The translations under genes were made by a program, and so were the position numbers. Shown one piece after another: positions 50,904 to 59,632 of a stretch of DNA of 64,000 nt. Under the pieces are notes generated by a model, which saw nothing but the letters and a program-made list of their open reading frames with translations, had not been told where the DNA came from and ran no database searches. Position 1 is the first letter of the stretch. The number at the start of each line of letters is the position of its first letter. Source of the stretch: Microbacterium pumilum (GTDB lineage Bacteria > Actinomycetota > Actinomycetes > Actinomycetales > Microbacteriaceae); NCBI RefSeq assembly GCF_039530225.1, contig NZ_BAAAOH010000001.1, positions 930,001-994,000 on the forward strand, given 5' to 3'.

Positions 50904-52133
50904 GTGAGCCCCACCCCCTCCCGACCGCTCTGGCAGGGGAGGGCCCTCGCCCTCATCGGCATCGTGCTGTTCGCGTTCTCGCTGCGCTCCGCAGTCGCCT
51001 CGCTGTCACCCGTGTACGCGCTCATCGCCGTGGACTTTCCGGTGCCACCGGCGATCATCGGCCTGATCGGCACCGCGCCGCCGGCCTGCTACGCGATCTT
51101 CGGCATCCTGACCCCTCAGCTCGAGCGCCGATTCGGGCTCGAGCGGCTCGCTCTGGCGGCGATGGTCGTCGCCGTCGGCGGGATGGTCTGGCGCGGTCTG
51201 GCGACCGATTCGATCACGTTGCTGGTCGCGACATCCGTGATCTTCGCCGCCGTCGGCGTCGGTAACATCCTGCTTCCGCCGCTCGTGAAGAAGTACTTCG
51301 CCGATCGCATCGGGCTGATGACCACGATCTACTCGACGACCATGGCCGTGGCGTCCTTCACGCCGCCTCTCGTGGCCGTGCCGGTGGCGGATGCCGCGGG
51401 CTGGCGCATTTCGCTCGGGATGTGGGCGGTGTTCGCCGTCGTCGCCATGATCCCGTGGATCGCGCTGCTCGTCCATGCGCGGGCGGCGGGACCCGACGAG
51501 GAGATCGAGTCTGCGAATCCGCGGGTGTTCCGGCGCATGTGGCGGCTGCCGCTCGCGTGGGCTCTCACGGTCGGTTTCACGGTCTCGGGCGCCATCGCGT
51601 ACACGTGCTTCGCCTGGCTGCCGACACTGCTCGTCGACACCGCAGGGGTGACACCGGCGGCGGCCGGCGCGCTGCTCTCGCTGTTCGCGGCGATGGGACT
51701 GCCGGTCTCGCTGTTCGTGCCGATCCTGGTGGTTCGTTACAACGCCACGCTGGTTCTGTTCGGTATCTCGGTCGCGGCGGGCCTGATCGCGATCGCGGGG
51801 CTGCTGTTCGCCCCGGCGGCAGCCGCCTGGCTGTGGGTGATGCTCCTCGGCATCGCCCCGCTGCTCTTCCCGCTGACGCTGGTGCTGCTGGGGCTCCGCG
51901 TCCGCACCCACGAGGCCTCGGTCGCGCTCAGCGGCTTCGTCCAGAGCATCGGCTACGGCATCGTCGCACTGTTCCCCATCGGAATCGGCCTGTTGCACGG
52001 CGCTACGGACTCGTGGACGCTGCCGCTCATCGTCATGGCCGCAGTCGTCACGGCAGCGATTCCGGCAGCCGCCGTCGCAGCACGCACTCGGACCGTCGAA
52101 GACGACTGGGAGCGCCGCTACGGCCCGTGGTGA
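50904..52133 (+). CDS. MFS transporter, CynX/NimT-like
   Basis: 409-aa 12-helix major-facilitator protein of the cyanate/nitroimidazole-transporter-like group (ALIGIVLFAFSLRSAVASLS start, LLPPLVKKYFADRIGLMTT in helix 4-5). Substrate unknown. The GTG start matches a leaderless -10. Confidence 0.85.
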   Translation: MSPTPSRPLWQGRALALIGIVLFAFSLRSAVASLSPVYALIAVDFPVPPAIIGLIGTAPPACYAIFGILTPQLERRFGLERLALAAMVVAVGGMVWRGLATDSITLLVATSVIFAAVGVGNILLPPLVKKYFADRIGLMTTIYSTTMAVASFTPPLVAVPVADAAGWRISLGMWAVFAVVAMIPWIALLVHARAAGPDEEIESANPRVFRRMWRLPLAWALTVGFTVSGAIAYTCFAWLPTLLVDTAGVTPAAAGALLSLFAAMGLPVSLFVPILVVRYNATLVLFGISVAAGLIAIAGLLFAPAAAAWLWVMLLGIAPLLFPLTLVLLGLRVRTHEASVALSGFVQSIGYGIVALFPIGIGLLHGATDSWTLPLIVMAAVVTAAIPAAAVAARTRTVEDDWERRYGPW

Positions 52134-52161
52134 CTCCCAGCGAGTTCGCCGTATGTCTTGT

Positions 52162-52167
52162 TAGCGT
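52162..52167 (+). promoter_or_regulatory. -10 element, TIGR02611 gene
   Basis: TAGCGT ending 7 nt before the ATG at 52174; leaderless arrangement. Confidence 0.5.
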
Positions 52168-52173
52168 TTCGGT

Positions 52174-52572
52174 ATGACGTCCGAGTCGCAGCCCGGCATC
52201 TCCCACCCTCACGTCGAGTCCACGGCGCGCGCCGAGATCGCGGCTGCAGAGCGTCCCGATCAGCCCGTGCGCAGGATGCTCGATCGCATGCGCGAGCGGG
52301 TATCGAAGCATCCGCGCCTCGACCTCGGGTACCGCATCATGGTCGGCATCGTCGGCGGATCGCTAGCGCTGCTGGGTGTGCTGCTCGTTCCGCTGCCCGG
52401 CCCGGGCTTGCTCGTGGTGTTCCTCGGTCTCGCGGTGCTCGGGACCGAGTTCCATCGGGCGAAGCGCGTCGCGTCGTGGCTCAAGCGCTTGCTCGACCGC
52501 TTATGGGCGTGGCTCGATGCCCGTCGCGCCCGCAGGGCGGCGGGGAACGAGAGCGTGAAGACCGCGGCTTAG
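52174..52572 (+). CDS. PGPGW/TIGR02611-family membrane protein
   Basis: 132 aa with hydrophobic hairpin ~60-92 containing the PLPGPGLLVVFLGLAVLGTE motif of the family, flanked by basic cytosolic tails. Function unknown. Confidence 0.78.
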   Translation: MTSESQPGISHPHVESTARAEIAAAERPDQPVRRMLDRMRERVSKHPRLDLGYRIMVGIVGGSLALLGVLLVPLPGPGLLVVFLGLAVLGTEFHRAKRVASWLKRLLDRLWAWLDARRARRAAGNESVKTAA

Positions 52573-52575
52573 GGC

Positions 52576-52752
52576 CTAGGCCTTCTCTCCTTCGTACTCG
52601 TCGGCGTAGTCATCCGCCCACTTGTCGACGTACGCGTCCTCGTCGGGATGACCGAGTTCCTTCTCGAGCGCCGAGTAGTTCACACTCGGGCTGTAGGACT
52701 TGAGTTCGCGGGCGATCTTGGTGTGCTTCGCCTTCTGACGGCCACGCCCCAT
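52576..52752 (-). CDS. DUF3073 small basic/acidic protein
   Basis: 58 aa: a basic N-terminus (GRGRQKAKHTKIAREL) and an acidic C-terminus (DKWADDYADEYEGE), the DUF3073 pattern common in actinobacteria. ATG at 52752 preceded by GAGGGGG. The 3' end is 3 bp from the convergent gene. Confidence 0.85.
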   Translation of the reverse strand: MGRGRQKAKHTKIARELKSYSPSVNYSALEKELGHPDEDAYVDKWADDYADEYEGEKA

Positions 52753-52914
52753 GCGAGACCCCCTCAATTCTGAGACGCGGGCCGTTGGCGGGGCCCAGCG
52801 CGTTCGCGAGACCGGCTCGGGGCCGGTAAGAGTAGCATTCAGGATAACACGGAGCCGCCGCACCCCGGCGGCTTCACGGGCCGATTCGCACCGCCGCGGA
52901 AGGGATCATGACGC

Positions 52915-53454
52915 ATGTCGGATGAGGCATCTGAGGTTTCCGAGCAGGCGGCAGATGAGCCCGCCACTCATGGCGCAGTGATCGTCGGAGTCGTCCCCGA
53001 CCTGTCATCACGGGTGCTGAAGGAGGGCGCGCGATACGCCAAGCTCCTCGGTGCCCCGCTGCTCGTGGTGCACGTGGATGTCACCCGGTTCGTGACGTAC
53101 GAAGACCCCGACGGATATGTCCACTCCGCGCCGATAGATGTGAACATCGCGGTCGGCGAGGGCGATCTCTCGATCGTCCAAGCGCAGACGGCGGCGACCC
53201 TCGAGGGCCAGGCAGTGGGGTGGAGCGTTCGGCAGCTCGTCGGAGACCCCGCGCTCGCCCTCAAGCATCTCGCCGATCAGGTCGACGCCCGGCTGCTCGT
53301 CGTCGGCACGCGCAAGCGCGGATTCGGCGAATCCATCCGGGAGTTCTTCACCGGTTCGGTCGCCGCTCGGCTCGCGCACCGCCAGCACCGCCCGATCCTC
53401 GTCGTGCCGCTCGGCGATCCTGTCCCGGACGACGAGGAGATCTGGCCGTCCTGA
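52915..53454 (+). CDS. universal stress protein (UspA family)
   Basis: 179-aa single-domain Usp with ATP-loop-like VVGTRKRGFGESIREFFTGS and C-terminal HRPILVVP. A 20-residue acidic N-terminal extension precedes the fold. Stress signalling role inferred from family only. Confidence 0.86.
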   Translation: MSDEASEVSEQAADEPATHGAVIVGVVPDLSSRVLKEGARYAKLLGAPLLVVHVDVTRFVTYEDPDGYVHSAPIDVNIAVGEGDLSIVQAQTAATLEGQAVGWSVRQLVGDPALALKHLADQVDARLLVVGTRKRGFGESIREFFTGSVAARLAHRQHRPILVVPLGDPVPDDEEIWPS

Positions 53455-53481
53455 CGGCTCCGCCGGACGACGCGCAACGAC

Positions 53482-53519
53482 GACGACCCGCCCAGGCAGC
53501 GAGGCTCGAGCGGGTCGTC
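53482..53519. terminator. hairpin between convergent Usp and PadR genes
   Basis: GACGACCCGC (53482-53491) pairs perfectly with GCGGGTCGTC (53510-53519) over an 18-nt loop. It lies between two convergent stops, probably a bidirectional terminator. Confidence 0.5.
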
Positions 53520-53530
53520 ATCCGAACGGG

Positions 53531-54139
53531 TCAGCCTCGCAGCGTCCGGATCAGGTCGCGCGAAAGGCGATCCAGCTCGGACGTGAGGTCGTCGATCGTG
53601 GCTGCAGCGAGCTCGCCGCCCCGTGCGACATGTGAGCGCAGATCGCTGCGGATCTTCGCCCGGAATTCGCTGACGGCGGCATCCGCACGGTGGACCTGCT
53701 CGCGACTGCTGACGCGGGGATCGTCGGATGCGGGCGGCGGGGTGGCGCTGGACTGCTCCTCGCGGCTCGCCGCTGCGAGGTCGGCGCGCAGGCTCCGCAT
53801 GGCCTCGCGGACGCTGCCGCGGACTTCGTCGGCGATCAGCCGGACTGAGTCGGTCAGGCTCGCCTCGATGCCCTCGAGGTCGCCGGCCCTCGCCGTGACC
53901 TCTGCGTGGCCGGCCGGAGTGATCTCGTACACGGTCTTGCGACCGTCCACCGACTTGGTGACGAGTCCCTCCTCTTCGAGCTTCGCGAGGCGCGGGTAGA
54001 CCGTGCCGGCGCTCGGCGTGTAGGTTCCGCCGGTGCGATCCGACAGTGCCTGCATGATGTCGTAGCCGTGGCGCGGACCCTCATCGAGGAGGTTCAGCAG
54101 GTAGAGGCGCAGATCGCCGTGTGAGAAGACGGGAGTCAT
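53531..54139 (-). CDS. PadR-family regulator linked to DUF4097 protein
   Basis: 202 aa. Winged helix at the N-terminus (LRLYLLNLLDEGPRHGYDIM, GTVYPRLAKLEEEGLV), then a Ser/Ala/Glu-rich segment and a C-terminal helix. Its ATG (54139) overlaps the last base of the DUF4097 stop, so it is co-translated. It probably binds the TATATCGCG palindromes upstream of the pair and represses its own operon. Confidence 0.88.
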   Translation of the reverse strand: MTPVFSHGDLRLYLLNLLDEGPRHGYDIMQALSDRTGGTYTPSAGTVYPRLAKLEEEGLVTKSVDGRKTVYEITPAGHAEVTARAGDLEGIEASLTDSVRLIADEVRGSVREAMRSLRADLAAASREEQSSATPPPASDDPRVSSREQVHRADAAVSEFRAKIRSDLRSHVARGGELAAATIDDLTSELDRLSRDLIRTLRG

Positions 54140-55023
54140 CACCACTCCTGCCCTTCGCCGTCGGAGGGCGAGCCTGCCGACGCGGTGGATGCGGCATCCT
54201 GCGACGCGATGGTGCGGCGAAGCACTGTGACGCCGCCCGAGACGGAGTTCGCCCGGATGTCGGCGAACGAGCCGGCCAGTTCGCCGACCGAAGACACGTA
54301 GTTGGTGGTCGGACCGGTGCCGGTTCCCGAGCGCTTGACGCCGTCGACCTGGACGCGGCCGCTCACGCTGCGGATGACGTAGTTGGCGGGGTAGCCCTCG
54401 TCCAGCCGTATCGTCGTGCTGCCGCTCACGGTGTTGAGGGCCACGCTGTGGAGCTCGCCGGTGGAGTCGACCAGCATGGCGCCCGAAACGGTGTCGATGG
54501 TCGCTTTGCGCAGGGCTCCGGTGGCCGCCACATCGCCCGAGACGCTGTTGGCAGTGAGGGCGCCGACGAGCTCGCGCACCTGCACGTCGCCCGACACGGC
54601 GTTGACGGTGAGGTCGCCCGTAAGTCCGTCGACGATGATGTCACCGGACACCGTGTTGAGGCGGGCATCGTTGCGGATGCCGGACACGAGTGCGCTCGCG
54701 CTGACCACGCCGAGCGTGAGGGCGACTGCGCGGGGCACCGCGACACTGATCTCGGCCTTCGGGCCGCTCGCCGTGAAGTTGCGGAACACTTCGAGGAAGT
54801 TGTCCCAGCGCAGCTGAGGGTGATCGATCTCGACGTGATCGCCGACGACCTCGATGCGGAGGTCCTTGATGGTGACGCCGTGCACTTCGATGCGGGCGCC
54901 CGGCTCGTCGTGGGCGATCACGTCGATCTGTCCGCCGATGAGTCCGACTTTGAGCGAGTGCACGGTTTCGATGTCGATGACGCGCGTCTCGCCGGGGTGG
55001 ATGATCCACTTCTCGAGGGTCAT
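54139..55023 (-). CDS. DUF4097 beta-strand-repeat protein
   Basis: 294 aa with repeated VSG-centred strands (LNTVSGDI, VNAVSGDV, ANSVSGDV, LNTVSGST, IRSVSGRV) of a right-handed beta-helix-like fold. There is no signal peptide or membrane helix in this copy. Role unknown; PadR-linked DUF4097 proteins occur widely in Gram-positive bacteria. ATG at 55023; the frame upstream to 55143 crosses the operators and is not used. Confidence 0.85.
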   Translation of the reverse strand: MTLEKWIIHPGETRVIDIETVHSLKVGLIGGQIDVIAHDEPGARIEVHGVTIKDLRIEVVGDHVEIDHPQLRWDNFLEVFRNFTASGPKAEISVAVPRAVALTLGVVSASALVSGIRNDARLNTVSGDIIVDGLTGDLTVNAVSGDVQVRELVGALTANSVSGDVAATGALRKATIDTVSGAMLVDSTGELHSVALNTVSGSTTIRLDEGYPANYVIRSVSGRVQVDGVKRSGTGTGPTTNYVSSVGELAGSFADIRANSVSGGVTVLRRTIASQDAASTASAGSPSDGEGQEW

Positions 55024-55051
55024 TGCTTCTGCTCCAGGGGTATTGTCAACA

Positions 55052-55065
55052 CGCGATATATCGCG
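55052..55065. promoter_or_regulatory. PadR operator, copy 1
   Basis: CGCGATATATCGCG is a perfect 14-bp palindrome, 28 bp before the DUF4097 ATG. This is the kind of site used by PadR repressors of such operons. Confidence 0.75.
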
Positions 55066-55080
55066 ATATGACCACCATAA

Positions 55081-55094
55081 CACGATATATCGCG
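55081..55094. promoter_or_regulatory. PadR operator, copy 2
   Basis: CACGATATATCGCG matches copy 1 at 13 of 14 bases; the centres are 29 bp apart. It lies towards the divergent MerR gene. Confidence 0.65.
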
Positions 55095-55122
55095 AGTTGC
55101 CCCGCAACTCAGCAATATTCGA

Positions 55123-55153
55123 TTGACCTTGACGCAACGTCAACCTTTAGCGT
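55123..55153 (+). promoter_or_regulatory. MerR-type promoter of tipA-like gene
   Basis: -35 TTGACC (55123-55128) and -10 TAGCGT (55148-55153) with a 19-bp spacer that holds the palindrome TTGACG-CAA-CGTCAA (55129-55143). Long spacers with a central dyad are the hallmark of MerR-activated promoters, so autoactivation is likely. Confidence 0.75.
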
Positions 55154-55184
55154 GGTGACACGAGCAAGAAAGGGGGAGAAACCC

Positions 55185-55955
55185 ATGGAATGGACCATTC
55201 AGCAGATCGCGAAGCTCGCGGGAACGACGAGCCGCACGCTGCGCCACTACGGCGACATGGGTCTGCTCAGTCCGTCGAGTGTCGGCCACAACGGCTATCG
55301 GCACTACGACGAATCGGCGCTCGTCCGGCTGCAGCGGATTCTGCTGCTCCGCGAGCTCGGACTCGGACTGTCGCAGATCTCCGAGGTGCTCGAGCGAGAG
55401 GAATCCGAAGAGCACGCGCTCGAGGGACATCTCGCGTGGCTCCGGCAGGAGCAGACCAGGCTGGCGCGGCAGATCGCGTCGGTCGAATCGACCATCGATG
55501 CACTGAGAGGAGGTGAACGACTCATGGCAGAGAACATGTTCGACGGCTTCGACTACACCCAGTACAAGGATGAGGTCGAAGAGCGCTGGGGCAAGGACGC
55601 GTACGCGCGCTCCGACGCCTGGTGGCGCGGCATGAGCGCCGATCAGAAGAAGGCGTGGCAGCAGCTGGTGTCCGACCTCGGTCGCAATTGGATCGCGGCT
55701 GCGGAGAGCGGCGTCGCGCCCGACAGCGCCGACGCTCAGGCACTCGCGAAGCGACAGGTCGACTGGCTGACCGGCATCCCCGGCACACCCGCTTCGGCGC
55801 CTGGAGGTGACGTCAAGGGCTACGTGATCGGACTCGGCGAGATGTATGTCGCCGACCCGCGCTTCGGGGCCAACTACGCGACGAGCGAGGGAGGCACCGC
55901 CGGCGCCGAGTTCGTCCGTGACGCACTGCGCGTCTACGCGGAGGCGAACCTTTAG
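55185..55955 (+). CDS. MerR-family regulator with TipAS domain
   Basis: 256 aa. MerR winged helix at 1-70 (TIQQIAKLAGTTSRTLRHYG), coiled dimerisation helix 75-110, then a TipAS-like antibiotic-binding domain ~125-250 (YTQYKDEVEERWG). TipA-type proteins sense thiopeptides or other drugs. ATG at 55185 with AAGGGGGAG upstream. The target is probably its own promoter. Confidence 0.87.
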   Translation: MEWTIQQIAKLAGTTSRTLRHYGDMGLLSPSSVGHNGYRHYDESALVRLQRILLLRELGLGLSQISEVLEREESEEHALEGHLAWLRQEQTRLARQIASVESTIDALRGGERLMAENMFDGFDYTQYKDEVEERWGKDAYARSDAWWRGMSADQKKAWQQLVSDLGRNWIAAAESGVAPDSADAQALAKRQVDWLTGIPGTPASAPGGDVKGYVIGLGEMYVADPRFGANYATSEGGTAGAEFVRDALRVYAEANL

Positions 55956-55993
55956 GCGGGATCGCTTCGACGGGCTCAGCGGCCTGAGGACGA

Positions 55994-56030
55994 CGGATGC
56001 CGCGACCGAACGACTCGGTCGCGGCATCCG
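55994..56030. terminator. bidirectional terminator, GGATGC hairpin
   Basis: 15-bp perfect stem CGGATGCCGCGACCG / CGGTCGCGGCATCCG with a 7-nt loop, between two convergent genes. Nearly identical to the hairpin at 62252-62284. Confidence 0.75.
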
Positions 56031-56049
56031 CGTTCGTGCCTGCCGGCTC

Positions 56050-57279
56050 TCAACGGTGGGCGTTCGCTGCGGCGCGGGTGAGAGCCGGGATGTCGGCGCG
56101 TACCGCATCCCGGGCGCGGGCGACCGCGCCGATCGCGACGACATCCGCGCCGAGGTGGGACGCCACGAGCCGGGGGACGGGCAGATCGAGGTGCGTGGGG
56201 CTCACCGCGCGAGTCGCGTCGAGGACGATGTCGGCACCCTCGGAGATGGCGCCCGACACGATCACGAGCGAGACGTCGAAGAGACTGCCGAAGATGCCGA
56301 CGATCGTCGCGAGGGCAAGGGCGACGCGATCGACGATGCGGCGGGCATCGGCATCGCCCTCCCGGGCGAGGGCCAGCACGGTCGGAGCATCCAGCAGCTC
56401 GAGAGGCACGCTGAGCAGCCCCGAATTCGCGGCGACGTCGCCCGACTCGATGGCCTCGCGCGCCCACTCGGCCGCCCGATACCCGAGGCCCCACGCTCCG
56501 CCGACGGTCGGGATGTCGTCGAGGAAGACCATTTCGCCGGCACCGCCGTGGGCGCCCCGCAGCAGTCGTCCGTCGATCACGACACCGGCGCCCAGGCGCG
56601 CGCCCGCGAGGAGCGACACGTAGTCGGTGCATCCGACCGCCGCACCCCACGCGCCCTCCGCGACGGCGGCGAGCGACGCATCGTTCTCGACGTGGACGAT
56701 CGGCGCCCACTGCGAGATCAGCTCGGCGAGGTCGGGGTTCATCCGCTTCCAGAACTCATCCGGGTGCGCAGGAGACGCCCCCTCGGCATCGACCGGCGCC
56801 GGAACGCCGATGCAGACGGCGGCGACGTCCGATCGTCCGAGTCCCGCCTGCTCGAGCGCGTCGTCGATGGCGGCGGCAAGAGCCTCACGGCGTTCAGCCC
56901 ACGAATCGTGGGTGACGTCGAGCTCGACGTGGGTGCGGACGATGTCCTCGCCGCGGAGGTCCGCGACGATCGCGGTGATGTGCGCACGGCCGGCGTCGAC
57001 ACCCACGATGGCTGCGGCATCCGCACGCAGTTCGAATCGCCGCGCGGGCCTGCCCTTGCGGTAGTGGCCGGCCTCTCGGGCGTTGGCCAGCTCACGCAGG
57101 ATGCCGTCCTCGACCAGCTCGTCGATCACGGCGATGGTCGTGGATCGGGTGAGCCCGACGGCTGCCATCGCCTCTGAGGCGGTGAACGCCGTCGCATCCC
57201 AAGCGAACCGCGCGATCGCGGCGAGATTGGTCTGCCGTACGGACGCGGCCGCGGACGAACCGAGTGCGAGATCGGACAA
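56050..57279 (-). CDS. ROK-family transcriptional regulator
   Basis: 409 aa. N-terminal winged helix ~25-75 (AMAAVGLTRSTTIAVIDELV) and a ROK sugar-kinase-like body with VGVDAGRAHI, VHVENDASLAAV and GAHGGAGEMVFLDD. No clear zinc Cys cluster; LysR-type alternatives are excluded. Divergent from the alpha-glucoside importer it should repress; the shared promoter lies at 57280-57402. Confidence 0.86.
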   Translation of the reverse strand: MSDLALGSSAAASVRQTNLAAIARFAWDATAFTASEAMAAVGLTRSTTIAVIDELVEDGILRELANAREAGHYRKGRPARRFELRADAAAIVGVDAGRAHITAIVADLRGEDIVRTHVELDVTHDSWAERREALAAAIDDALEQAGLGRSDVAAVCIGVPAPVDAEGASPAHPDEFWKRMNPDLAELISQWAPIVHVENDASLAAVAEGAWGAAVGCTDYVSLLAGARLGAGVVIDGRLLRGAHGGAGEMVFLDDIPTVGGAWGLGYRAAEWAREAIESGDVAANSGLLSVPLELLDAPTVLALAREGDADARRIVDRVALALATIVGIFGSLFDVSLVIVSGAISEGADIVLDATRAVSPTHLDLPVPRLVASHLGADVVAIGAVARARDAVRADIPALTRAAANAHR

Positions 57280-57284
57280 GGGTC

Positions 57285-57322
57285 TTGACCTTCCTTCGGA
57301 CCTACTGCATTATTACGTGCAG
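57285..57322 (+). promoter_or_regulatory. promoter and candidate ROK operator
   Basis: -35 TTGACC (57285-57290), 17-bp spacer, -10 CATTAT (57308-57313). The dyad CTGCA-N8-TGCAG (57305-57309 and 57318-57322) overlaps the -10 and would suit repressor binding. Confidence 0.45.
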
Positions 57323-57402
57323 AAAGTTGATTCGCGATGTAAATCTAATCGATGAAGAAACAATTCTCCTCCGACGACGGAGGACGAACGGGAAGGACGA
57401 AG

Positions 57403-58674
57403 GTGTCTGGAACCTCAAGACGAAACACTCGCGCACTGGCGGCGGGACTTGCGCTCGTCCTCGCAGGTGGGGCGCTCGCGGGCTGCTCCGGCTCCGGCGG
57501 CGGGGACACGCTCCGATTCGTCTTCAGCAAGCGCGAAGCGATCCCCTATATGACGGAACTTGTTCAGGAGTACAACAGCTCGCAGGACGAGGTGAACGTG
57601 GTCATGGACACCTCGGGCGTCGACTCGTTCTCTGCGGCCTTCGTCCGGGGGGATCCGCCTGACATCGCGCTGGCCAACTACAACCAGGAGACCGCACGCT
57701 TCATCCAGCGGTGCGCGATGTCGGATCTTTCCGACACTGCGGCGGCGCAGAGTGTCCGGGAGGACCTGACGCCGTTCATGGATCAGTTCGGCGTGTGCCC
57801 TGGCCGCACGAGCGCGATTCCGTACTCGATCATGGGCGCTGCGGTGATCTACAACAAGGAGATCTTCGAGCAGAACGATCTCGACGTGCCCGAGACGTGG
57901 GATGAGCTCATCGACGTATGCGAGACGCTCCAGGCAGCGGGCGTCACGCCGTTCTACGCGACCTTCGCCGACAACTGGACGATCGGGCAGGGCTGGTACG
58001 ACTACACCGTGGGCGGCATGATCGACACGGTCGCATTCTTCGACGCGCTGGCCGAGGAAGGCGCGAACGTCGGGCCGAACTCTGCGGTCTCGTTCCAGAA
58101 GGATCAGGCCGAACCCGTCGACAAGATGCTCGAACTGGCGCAGTACGTCAACCCCGACGCCGCGAGCCGCTTCTACGGCGACGGCAACACGGCGATGGCG
58201 AACGGCGAAGCCGCGATGTACCTGCAGGGGCCGTGGGCGTTCGGCGAGATCGCGAAGGCGGCACCCGACCTCGACCTCGGGATGTTCCCGCTGCCGGTCA
58301 CCGACGACCCCGGCGACCTGAAGGCGCGCATCAACATGGACCTCGCCGCCTGGATCCCGGAGGGCTCGCGGCACCAGGAAGCGGCACGCGCGTTCCTCGA
58401 ATATCTCTATCAGCCGGAGATCATCCAGGGGTACAACGAGTCCCAGTTGGGCTTCACTCCGACCAGGGATGCCCCACCTGTGTCGGATGATCGCATCGTC
58501 GGTCTGCAGGAGTACATCGACGCGGGCGACGTCTACCAGGGTTCGACGACGCTCGTGCCCCGGGCGATCCCGATCATGAACTACACGCAGGCCATCATCC
58601 TCGGCAGCGATCCGCAGCGGATCCTCAGCAACATCGACGCCGACTACGCGCGGCTCGCATTCCGTCAGCAGTGA
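57403..58674 (+). CDS. sugar ABC transporter binding lipoprotein (alpha-glucoside type)
   Basis: 423-aa extracytoplasmic binding protein with signal peptide and lipobox ALAGC. Body features: GDTLRFVFSKREAIPYM, PYSIMGAAVIYNKEIF and AMYLQGPWAFGEI. The GTG at 57403 (GGAAGGA upstream) gives a compact signal peptide; an ATG at 57352 would add 17 residues. Followed by two permeases and a GH13 enzyme, so alpha-glucosides are the likely cargo. No ATPase gene is in the locus. Confidence 0.86.
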   Translation: MSGTSRRNTRALAAGLALVLAGGALAGCSGSGGGDTLRFVFSKREAIPYMTELVQEYNSSQDEVNVVMDTSGVDSFSAAFVRGDPPDIALANYNQETARFIQRCAMSDLSDTAAAQSVREDLTPFMDQFGVCPGRTSAIPYSIMGAAVIYNKEIFEQNDLDVPETWDELIDVCETLQAAGVTPFYATFADNWTIGQGWYDYTVGGMIDTVAFFDALAEEGANVGPNSAVSFQKDQAEPVDKMLELAQYVNPDAASRFYGDGNTAMANGEAAMYLQGPWAFGEIAKAAPDLDLGMFPLPVTDDPGDLKARINMDLAAWIPEGSRHQEAARAFLEYLYQPEIIQGYNESQLGFTPTRDAPPVSDDRIVGLQEYIDAGDVYQGSTTLVPRAIPIMNYTQAIILGSDPQRILSNIDADYARLAFRQQ

Positions 58675-58696
58675 TCCGGGAACGAAGGAGTCTCTC

Positions 58697-59632
58697 ATGA
58701 CAACCACGACGACCCCGCCCACCACGACGACTCTCGTCACGCAGGGCAAGCGACAACGAGGGCAGGCGCGCTCTCGTCGCCGTATCGAGCCCATCTACTA
58801 CTGGTTCCTGGTTCCCACCGTGATCCTGTTCACGCTGGCGATCGCGGTGCCCGCGGTGATCGGCATCTTCTTCAGCTTCACCAACTCCATCGGCCTCGGC
58901 GACTGGAAGTTCATCGGGCTCACGAACTACATCGCCCTGTTCAGCGACCCGCTGGTCGTCCAGAGCTACCTGTTCACGTTCGGGTTCTCGGCCGTCACGG
59001 TCGTCGCGGTGAACATCATCGCCCTGCTCCTCGCGGTGGCGCTCACGTCGCGGATTCGGCTGAAGACGCCGTTGCGCACGATCTTCGTGATCCCGATGGT
59101 GATCTCGGCCATCATCATCTCGTTCGTCTTCAAGTTCCTGTTCTCGAATTCTCTGCCGGCGTTCGGCACCATCTCCGGCATCACGTGGCTCCAGGAGAGC
59201 ATCCTGGCAAACCCGGACTGGGCATGGCTCGCGATCGTCATCGTCACGGCGTGGCAGGCGATCCCCGGTGCCCTGCTCATCTACATCGCCGGCATCCTGT
59301 CGATCCCCGGCGAGGTGTACGAAGCGGCGGACATCGACGGGGCGAGCAAGGTCCAGCAGCTCACGCGCATCACGATCCCGCTGATGTTCGGCTACATCGT
59401 GATCAACGTGATCCTCGGCTTCAAGGGCTTCCTGAACGCGTACGACGTCATCAAGGGCCTCACCGGCGGCGGTCCGGGAACCTCGACGTACAGCATCGCG
59501 ATGACGGTCATCTCGGGTCTCACCACCGGCGACTATGCGTACCAGATGGCGAACGCGACGGTCTTCTTCGTCATCACCATCCTCATCGCCCTGCTCCAAC
59601 TCTCGATCACGCGCGGAAGGAGCGCCCTCTGA
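58697..59632 (+). CDS. sugar ABC transporter permease, MalF-type
   Basis: 311 aa with about six helices after a ~35-residue cytosolic start. EAA loop EVYEAADIDGASKVQQLTRI. The stop TGA shares its last base with the next ATG. ATG with GGAG upstream. Confidence 0.9.
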   Translation: MTTTTTPPTTTTLVTQGKRQRGQARSRRRIEPIYYWFLVPTVILFTLAIAVPAVIGIFFSFTNSIGLGDWKFIGLTNYIALFSDPLVVQSYLFTFGFSAVTVVAVNIIALLLAVALTSRIRLKTPLRTIFVIPMVISAIIISFVFKFLFSNSLPAFGTISGITWLQESILANPDWAWLAIVIVTAWQAIPGALLIYIAGILSIPGEVYEAADIDGASKVQQLTRITIPLMFGYIVINVILGFKGFLNAYDVIKGLTGGGPGTSTYSIAMTVISGLTTGDYAYQMANATVFFVITILIALLQLSITRGRSAL

